A DNA stretch of 11,259 nt from JBGSZX01 sp964640545 (GTDB lineage: Bacteria > Bdellovibrionota > UBA2428), in the NCBI GenBank assembly GCA_964640545.1, contig CAZXHL010000082.1, positions 1 through 11,259 on the forward strand. Direction: 5' to 3'. Below, in pieces: positions 6,101-11,259 of the stretch (position 1 is the stretch's first letter; each line of letters starts with the position of its first letter). A program made the translations under genes and the position numbers. Under the pieces are notes generated by a model, which saw only the letters and a program-made list of their open reading frames with translations, searched no databases and had not been told where the DNA came from.

Positions 6101-9100
6101 ATGTTTGGAGTCTTCTCCTTAGCTGCTCTATATAATATAGTCTCTCAAAGAGCAGGTTTCGGCATATCATCAAAATCTCTCTTTTATGTTTTCGTACTTA
6201 TTATGGCGTCTGAAGCCAGCGCCACCACGAATTCGTCGTCATTTATGGATGGGGACCTGATTGTTCAAGCCCCAGCTCAAGGTGATCCGATACTCAACTT
6301 CGTCCAAGATTTGGGTGCTGGTATTGGCGATACCGCTGCTCAGAGCTTGCGATTCACTTCTAACATTTTTAGGCTTGATCCCATCGGTGCTCTCGGCAAC
6401 ATTGGGAATGTCTTCGACAACAGAAGCTTCGATTCCATTCTCATTCAGTTTGCTGAGCAAATGCCAGAAGTTGTTAACCAAGGTCTGCACAGGAGCTCAA
6501 AACCTAAGGCCGATGGAGCCGTAGGAACTTATCTTTCGGATGGAACCCTTTCCACCAAAGAAGCCGGCGAACTCCTTGCCTATATGCTAAACAGCTCGGA
6601 CGACAGTCCTGCAGACAAAGAATCGACGCTTAAATCCATCGAGGAAATGGTTTACACGCTCAGATCCGGAGCCCCCAATCTAAGCCCAAAGCAGCTGGGA
6701 CAGCGGCTTGGACAAAGCATGCGAAAAGCCATTAGTGCGGCCCCCAAACCGTTACCAATTATTGGGTCCCCCATGAACAAAAAACGAATCTTAGCTATTC
6801 AGAAAGGGTTCTTCCATTCATTCATACAAGACCTCGGCCCCACTTATGTTCGCGGCTCAATAAAAGAACCACTCAAATCTCTTAACGAAAAAGGTCTTCA
6901 GGTAAGTCCCATTAGCGACAATCAGATTAAAGAACTTATCGATCAATCCGTTAGTAACCTTCAGTTAGATCGATGCTACACCCTAGCAAGAAGCAACGAA
7001 GACTTGTTGAACTGTGCGAAACATGTGGATCAAAACAAAAATAGAATTATAGGACAAACCCTTGCAACAGCAACACCATGGCTTCGCAATGGATCTTTAA
7101 GGTTTTCTCTGAAATTACCAGGCTCCGAAAAGAAGCATAATTTGAACGCAAGCGTACTTGAAGTTTTGGATAGCAATCCGAAGGCTGTTCAAGCTTTGAG
7201 AGCAAACGGGGATCACCGCGCCCTCAATCACATTGGAAATGAAGTTGCTCGAAATGTTTCTACTAAAGTTGGTGACCAATATATTGATCAATGGGTCGAC
7301 GCCAATGTTCATGACAAAGATAAGGCTCACGCTCTTAAAAATGGAAGCCAAATTCTAATCAATGATTTTGCAAGCAGGGTTGAGCTGATTCCTGGAGACA
7401 CGAAAGATCTAAAAGAATACCTTGCCACGCTAGCAGATGGAAGTAGCCTTGAAGATGCTAACAACCCACTAGACAGCAAACTCAGAACACCTTTTGAACA
7501 AACGTTGCAATCGAAGACAGGAAAAAAAGCCTTGCTTGAAATTTTCCTAAGCCAATCGCCTTTTAATGATGGAAGCAAAGACACCTTCCGTGCCATCTAC
7601 GACAAATACCTTGACGACGGAGCGTGGCCTCTCTCTCTCGATCCTGATGTAAACGCCCAACTTAAGTTTCTTGTTGGATTCGACGATAGCATCTCTGAAC
7701 TGGCAAAAGTTCCCGCAAACAAAAGTACCCTTGCTCACGTACGATCTATAGCAGATCTAAGCTCTCCAGTACTCCGTGAAAGTGTGATGGCGCTTAGTCC
7801 GGGCACCTCAGAGTTTTTCGAACACCTCACGACTTGTGATAGCTCAAGATCGGGCTGCAAAGTACTCGATGAAAAATACCAGAAAGTTATTGACCACATC
7901 CGGGAAACCCGAGAAGCCCTTTCCAGATCCAACGCCTTTCCTGAATGTGCGAGCCGCTTTAAGGGCTTAGTTCACACAACCCTTTCTTTTTCTCAGGATC
8001 GCATAAAGGAAGTCGCCTCCGATCCGCTTCTATTGATCAAAGCCCACGGAGGTAGTGACTCCCAGAAAACTTTTAACTGTTACACGGCCGGACAGGCACT
8101 TAAAGGAAACTTTCCACTCATTGAAACAAAACGACTCTTTGCCGCGCTTGAACGCGAGAGCTCCAACAATCCAGCTCGTCGAAGTCGTCTGATGGATGAA
8201 CTTTATGGTTACTTGAGAAACAAAGATACTCCAGAGGGACAAAAGCACAAGAGTAACCTGCTCAGCCTACTTCAAGATACCACCCGAACACTGGCCAAAG
8301 ATTATGTCGACCAGCATATCGACGCCCACGCTCAAAGAAGCGATATCGCAGCTCAAGTTTTTTCGGGAGAAGATGGCAATGGAGTGACGAAAGACCTAGT
8401 TCATCGTTTCATTGATCGAACAAACATCGTAGACCCCAACACCACGGAAGATCTCGACGCCTATCTGAAGCAGATCACCAGTCGTTCTCCGACAACTGCA
8501 AACTCACATATCGACAAAGCTTTACAAAATGGACTGGAATCGACACTTCAAGACCCTCAAACCAGAAAAGATTTTCTAAGGCTTGCGTTGGAATTCAACT
8601 CGCCGGAATCTTCAGGGAAGGCTGGCTTACTGGGGCCTGCACTAGAGAAGCAACTTCTTGATGCCTACGAAGGAGCGGACTTCTCACAGAATCCCCCGCG
8701 ACTTCCCCCGAACACTCCTAAAGGCGTGGCCTCAGTGTTGAGATCATTTGATCATTCTGTCCAAAACCTTTCGAAGAAGCGCGGGCAAAATGAGAGTGTT
8801 CTTAGCTTCTTTAGCCGGGTCGCTTCTCCCAATTCTCGAATTCTCGACTCCTTACTTGCAGAGAATTCCAAAGGCGTGAGTGACTTATTCATGTCGATGA
8901 TCAGATGCGATGGGACTAATGATGACATTTGTAGAGGATGTCTTGGCAGTCAGGGGAACTGGATTATTCCAGGCAAGAAGGGAGCAGCACCCCAAGTGCT
9001 ACTCTCAGCCCCAGCCGGCCAAGTTATCAACTTTTTAAAACTGGGAATGAGGGCGCAATTTAGCAACGCCAACACCAAAAAATGTCACGCTGCGATTCCG

Positions 9101-10336
9101 AGCTTCGTCGAATCGGTTGTCGCTCAGGCCGGAGACCCAAAAAACACAAACAGCATACTCAGAGACCCAAGTAACTTTCTTGAAGCCCTCAAACAACCAG
9201 GAAATCAAACGGCCTTTAACTGTATTATATCTAACTATGCTGAACAAAATGTTTTTGGTGATCTGAGGTCAAAGGGCATTGGTTTTGAAGCTGGTATGCG
9301 CGAATTGCTGAAAAAAACCGGCGTATCTAGAGAGTCAGGTCTGTATCAACTCACTGGCGATACCTTATTTGAATCACTTGAGCGTCATAATTCAAATCCA
9401 AAAATGCTTCAGCTCAAGTCTGATTTTGTGAATTCTACTCGTCAACTTTCTAGAGACGACAGCCAAACAAACAGACACAATCTTAGAAGTAGTGCGGCTG
9501 ATCTCATATCAGGAAGCGTCTTATCCACTCTTAGTGATCCCGAATTTTCTCATCGAGTCTTGGCTGGTACAGACATTCCTAGAGCAAGACTAAAAGCAAA
9601 GAAGAACGCGTGGGCTGATGTCATTCTCCAATGTATAGAAAGAAAATATAGTGAAAGTCTAACTCCGGTTGCCTTATGGGCTGCAGAAGATGTGGCAACA
9701 AAATTCAAACGCTCTATGAGTCCCTGGGTCGACGCCGCGAATCCCAGAAACTTCGCACATCAAGCCATACCTCAAACTTCCGGAAGTGCTAGAACCCCAA
9801 CGAGCATGCCTGTCACTCCCGAAGTTTGTGCAAAATCTCTATCATCAAGCACTCCGACTGCTACGAGATCTTCATCAGGCGCTCCTGCCGTTTGGGTTGG
9901 AGGTTATAATCACACACTTCGTCTACAACAAGATATCGCAAAAGGGCAAGCTCGAGCTACCCTAAGCTCTCGCGGTCAATCCCGAATCCTCGATCGATCT
10001 GACGACTATCGAACTTTTTTTAATCACCTTCAAACGCGAAGTACTATTGTTGGCAAAGGAAAAGGTGCTACTTCATGGGTGGGCGATCGAATCTTCGAAG
10101 TAGACCACACGGCGGGAGAAGCTGTTGGCGTCGTAAACGATCTTAGAAAAGCCATTAGCTTTCCAGAGCAGAAGCTAATTAGCAAACTCGATGAGTACCT
10201 AGCAAATCCTACTCCGAAAAATATGGATCGAATGTTAGAGCTGATTAACAAACACTGTCCCAGCCACAGTGACTACAACTCGCCGAGTAGTTCTTCGGGC
10301 GCAAGAGTCGATGAATCAGATAATAAGTCTCACTAA
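6101..10336 (+). CDS. giant secreted/periplasmic protein with tandem cysteine-containing modules, unknown family
   Basis: Protein of 1411 residues that I do not recognise. The N-terminus (1-42) reads as a signal peptide with a long n-region, a hydrophobic LFYVFVLIM core and a likely cleavage after A-S-A. No other transmembrane segment is apparent, so export to the periplasm or beyond is inferred. The body is mostly helical and contains two diverged tandem modules (about 391-733 and 734-1145). A partial copy precedes them (C292, C305 to about 390). Shared marks are Y-[IV]-D-Q-x-[VI]-D-A, a TxDLxxYL segment, a FDxS helix, a C-D-x(n)-C pair, a later Cys, and F-N-C. The 14 cysteines are even in number and fit disulfides. 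A Ser/Thr/Pro-rich linker (about 1220-1264) leads to a C-terminal domain with WVGGYNHT and C1386. The ATG at 6101 is the first in-frame start after a stop at 6089; AGGA is 12 bases upstream, rather far. It stands alone, diverged from the lipoprotein operon. No catalytic motif is seen. Confidence 0.88.
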   Translation: MFGVFSLAALYNIVSQRAGFGISSKSLFYVFVLIMASEASATTNSSSFMDGDLIVQAPAQGDPILNFVQDLGAGIGDTAAQSLRFTSNIFRLDPIGALGNIGNVFDNRSFDSILIQFAEQMPEVVNQGLHRSSKPKADGAVGTYLSDGTLSTKEAGELLAYMLNSSDDSPADKESTLKSIEEMVYTLRSGAPNLSPKQLGQRLGQSMRKAISAAPKPLPIIGSPMNKKRILAIQKGFFHSFIQDLGPTYVRGSIKEPLKSLNEKGLQVSPISDNQIKELIDQSVSNLQLDRCYTLARSNEDLLNCAKHVDQNKNRIIGQTLATATPWLRNGSLRFSLKLPGSEKKHNLNASVLEVLDSNPKAVQALRANGDHRALNHIGNEVARNVSTKVGDQYIDQWVDANVHDKDKAHALKNGSQILINDFASRVELIPGDTKDLKEYLATLADGSSLEDANNPLDSKLRTPFEQTLQSKTGKKALLEIFLSQSPFNDGSKDTFRAIYDKYLDDGAWPLSLDPDVNAQLKFLVGFDDSISELAKVPANKSTLAHVRSIADLSSPVLRESVMALSPGTSEFFEHLTTCDSSRSGCKVLDEKYQKVIDHIRETREALSRSNAFPECASRFKGLVHTTLSFSQDRIKEVASDPLLLIKAHGGSDSQKTFNCYTAGQALKGNFPLIETKRLFAALERESSNNPARRSRLMDELYGYLRNKDTPEGQKHKSNLLSLLQDTTRTLAKDYVDQHIDAHAQRSDIAAQVFSGEDGNGVTKDLVHRFIDRTNIVDPNTTEDLDAYLKQITSRSPTTANSHIDKALQNGLESTLQDPQTRKDFLRLALEFNSPESSGKAGLLGPALEKQLLDAYEGADFSQNPPRLPPNTPKGVASVLRSFDHSVQNLSKKRGQNESVLSFFSRVASPNSRILDSLLAENSKGVSDLFMSMIRCDGTNDDICRGCLGSQGNWIIPGKKGAAPQVLLSAPAGQVINFLKLGMRAQFSNANTKKCHAAIPSFVESVVAQAGDPKNTNSILRDPSNFLEALKQPGNQTAFNCIISNYAEQNVFGDLRSKGIGFEAGMRELLKKTGVSRESGLYQLTGDTLFESLERHNSNPKMLQLKSDFVNSTRQLSRDDSQTNRHNLRSSAADLISGSVLSTLSDPEFSHRVLAGTDIPRARLKAKKNAWADVILQCIERKYSESLTPVALWAAEDVATKFKRSMSPWVDAANPRNFAHQAIPQTSGSARTPTSMPVTPEVCAKSLSSSTPTATRSSSGAPAVWVGGYNHTLRLQQDIAKGQARATLSSRGQSRILDRSDDYRTFFNHLQTRSTIVGKGKGATSWVGDRIFEVDHTAGEAVGVVNDLRKAISFPEQKLISKLDEYLANPTPKNMDRMLELINKHCPSHSDYNSPSSSSGARVDESDNKSH
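7271..8299 (+). repeat. internal protein module, copy A (residues about 391-733)
   Basis: First full copy of the diverged module in the giant protein. Landmarks are DQYIDQWVDAN (392-402), TKDLKEYL, VGFDDSISEL, C579/C586, C616, FNC at C660, and LFAALERESSN starting at 679. Similarity to copy B is visible at protein level only, so the duplication is old. Confidence 0.65.
8300..9538 (+). repeat. internal protein module, copy B (residues about 734-1145)
   Basis: Second full copy. Landmarks in the same order as copy A are DYVDQHIDAH (734-743), TEDLDAYL, RSFDHSVQNL, C936/C944/C947, C995, FNC at C1041, and LFESLERHNSN starting at 1089. It is about 70 residues longer than copy A, the extra length falling mainly between the cysteine pair and the FNC motif. 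Confidence 0.65.
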
Positions 10337-10370
10337 CTAGCACCCAACATTTTAACTAGACAGATTTAAG

Positions 10371-10746
10371 TTACAATTTACGTTTTCGAGAAGGACAAAA
10401 ACCGGGCCTAGGTCCAATGCTCGGAAACTCTCGACACACACCTGGTCTTTTCTCATAGACTGTGCACAGCCTGTCTTCCCCGAGGAAAATACAATCGTCG
10501 TTGCTCTTTTGCACTAACATGAATAGCCGTTGAGCCTCGGTAGCTTTTGAGAATGCCTTCCTTTGATAAACGCTTAAATATCTTCTTTGGAGAACCGCGT
10601 AGCTCATCCTCACCAATAAGACCCAATCTCAAAAGATCTTCCGCCACGATCTCCACAGGCATTGTGCAACAAGCTGCCGTACAGCCATCACACAATCCAT
10701 CTCGATAGCGCACCCAGGTCGAAGGGCGGTCTTTGTCGCAGTTCAT
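10371..10746 (-). pseudogene. YkgJ-family cysteine-cluster protein, split by a frameshift
   Basis: The family is a putative zinc/iron-chelating protein with N- and C-terminal cysteine clusters. From ATG at 10746, MNCDKDRPSTWVRYRDG leads to C-x2-C-x3-C-C (C19, C22, C26, C27) and EDLLRLG, and continues to ILKSYR in one frame. The family C-terminus (DDCIFLGEDRLCTVYEKRP, then GVCREFP and GPRPGFCP) is read in the next frame and ends at the TAA at 10371-10373. The break falls at about 10530-10548. Candidates are one base too many in AAAA (10545-10548) or loss of a GA dinucleotide after CGA, which would restore SYR-EAQRLFML. The undamaged length would be about 124-126 residues. Without correction the first frame stops at 10453. 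It could be a true pseudogene, a sequencing error, or less likely programmed shifting. The same frame is open upstream to 10971, but that part is antisense to the methyltransferase gene. Confidence 0.75.
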
Positions 10747-10806
10747 TTGGTGAAGCTTAGCGAGATTTTTGAGGAAATCAATTCGATTTGCGCCTATACT
10801 GCCCTC
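10747..10806. promoter_or_regulatory. 60-base head-to-head promoter region, possibly leaderless on the plus side
   Basis: Neither flanking ATG has a Shine-Dalgarno. On the plus strand TATACT (10795-10800) is a good -10 match ending six bases before the ATG at 10807, which would place the transcript start at or near the start codon. No good -35 is seen. On the minus strand TTGATT, 16 bases and TAAGCT end seven bases from the ATG at 10746, a weak match. Confidence 0.35.
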
Positions 10807-11259
10807 ATGAATGAGTTTCAAAACTCGTGCGTGTATATTGCGCCTGTTGACCGGATTGATGAGCTCAAGAGCGAGTTGGAAAATATTGTATTTGAAAAAG
10901 ATAATTTCTTCATCTGCCCAGGCAAGCTCCAGAAGACATTTTGGGTTCAGAACGTTTGGATCGACGCCCAAGTTGAAAAAGTTGAGTCCATTAAGAAGAC
11001 AGCACAGTTTCTAAAAGCCATTCAAAGGAACTGGTGGGCCTACCCTCTCAACTTGGCCAGACGAACAGCCCTAATCCAGGAGACGCTTCCGAGGATAGTT
11101 CAGCAGCAGCACCCTTTTCCGTTCGCCGTTCCAAGCTCCCCGCTTGGATCATTTGCGCTGCTCTCAGAAGATAGCATGATCTATTCTCCCCATTGCTCTT
11201 CAGCGATACCGAACGGCGAGTTTCTCTTTCAGGACCCAGCCTACAAAACTCCTAGCGCC
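10807..11259 (+). CDS. N-terminal part of an RlmM/FtsJ-like SAM-dependent RNA methyltransferase (runs off the window)
   Basis: The frame is open for 151 codons to the window edge, so this is a 5' partial gene. The protein begins MNEFQNSCVYIAPVDRIDELKSEL. It continues with TFWVQNVW (44-51), NWWAYPLNLARR (75-86), SSPLGSFALL (110-119) and SSAIPNGEFLFQD (131-143), reaching TPSA at the edge. The order 'P-x-G-S-[FW]-x-LL', then 'P-N-G-E-x-x-F', then 'P-S-x-A' recalls the region just before the Rossmann methyltransferase domain in RlmM-type 23S rRNA 2'-O-methyltransferases and their bdellovibrio-type relatives. The SAM-binding and catalytic residues would lie beyond the window. The ATG at 10807 fits the family start; an in-frame GTG at 10750 is possible but would overlap the neighbour's start region. 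It is diverged from the YkgJ-type gene. Confidence 0.7.
   Translation, partial: MNEFQNSCVYIAPVDRIDELKSELENIVFEKDNFFICPGKLQKTFWVQNVWIDAQVEKVESIKKTAQFLKAIQRNWWAYPLNLARRTALIQETLPRIVQQQHPFPFAVPSSPLGSFALLSEDSMIYSPHCSSAIPNGEFLFQDPAYKTPSA

Noticed and set aside
10337..10370. Shared terminator between the convergent giant gene and the YkgJ-type gene
   Set aside because: The 34-base gap has no GC-rich stem or T-tract; termination must occur elsewhere or by another mechanism.
10747..10971. Extension of the YkgJ-type frame upstream to a TTG at 10971
   Set aside because: This stretch is antisense to the well-formed N-terminus of the methyltransferase. The family-like sequence starts around MNCDKDRPSTW at 10746.
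10811..11014. 67-codon plus-strand frame beginning MSFKTRAC
   Set aside because: It is out of frame with the longer methyltransferase-like reading frame that starts four bases earlier and continues to the window end.

Overview
The window looks like a chromosomal segment from a Gram-negative bacterium of moderate G+C. Envelope genes dominate: an OmpA-domain lipoprotein, an outer-membrane beta-barrel protein and a very large secreted protein. The YkgJ-type cysteine-cluster protein and the RlmM-like methyltransferase resemble, from memory, proteins of Bdellovibrio and relatives (Bdellovibrionota). That placement is an inference from protein flavour and not from a marker gene. There are no tRNA or rRNA genes, insertion sequences, CRISPR arrays or phage structural genes.

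Left part (1-5836), all genes on the minus strand. topB (139-2562) encodes topoisomerase III. Upstream of it are a small secreted outer-membrane beta-barrel protein (2664-3431) and then a three-gene envelope group: an OmpA-type lipoprotein (4454-5836), a short DUF883/YqjD-like tail-anchored protein (4118-4393) and a two-helix inner-membrane protein (3503-4057). The last two recall the enterobacterial yqjD-yqjE pair. A strong intrinsic terminator (4082-4107) lies between them, only 12 bases before the ribosome-binding site of the last gene, so expression of that gene may depend on read-through.

Middle. A 264-base divergent intergenic region (5837-6100) contains operator-like repeats. It separates the lipoprotein operon from one plus-strand gene (6101-10336) that fills more than a third of the window. 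That gene encodes a 1411-residue protein with a signal peptide, which I cannot assign to a family. It contains two diverged tandem copies of a module of about 340-410 residues with conserved cysteines, plus a partial copy before them and a Ser/Thr/Pro-rich linker near the C-terminus. It is the most likely undescribed item here.

Right end. A convergent minus-strand YkgJ-family gene (10371-10746) is split by a frameshift, with its N-terminal cysteine cluster in one frame and its C-terminal cluster in another. Sixty bases away and divergent, a plus-strand gene starts at 10807 and runs off the window. It encodes the N-terminal part of a probable RlmM/FtsJ-like RNA methyltransferase. The gaps 1-138, 2563-2663, 3432-3502 and 10337-10370 contain no gene that I can support.
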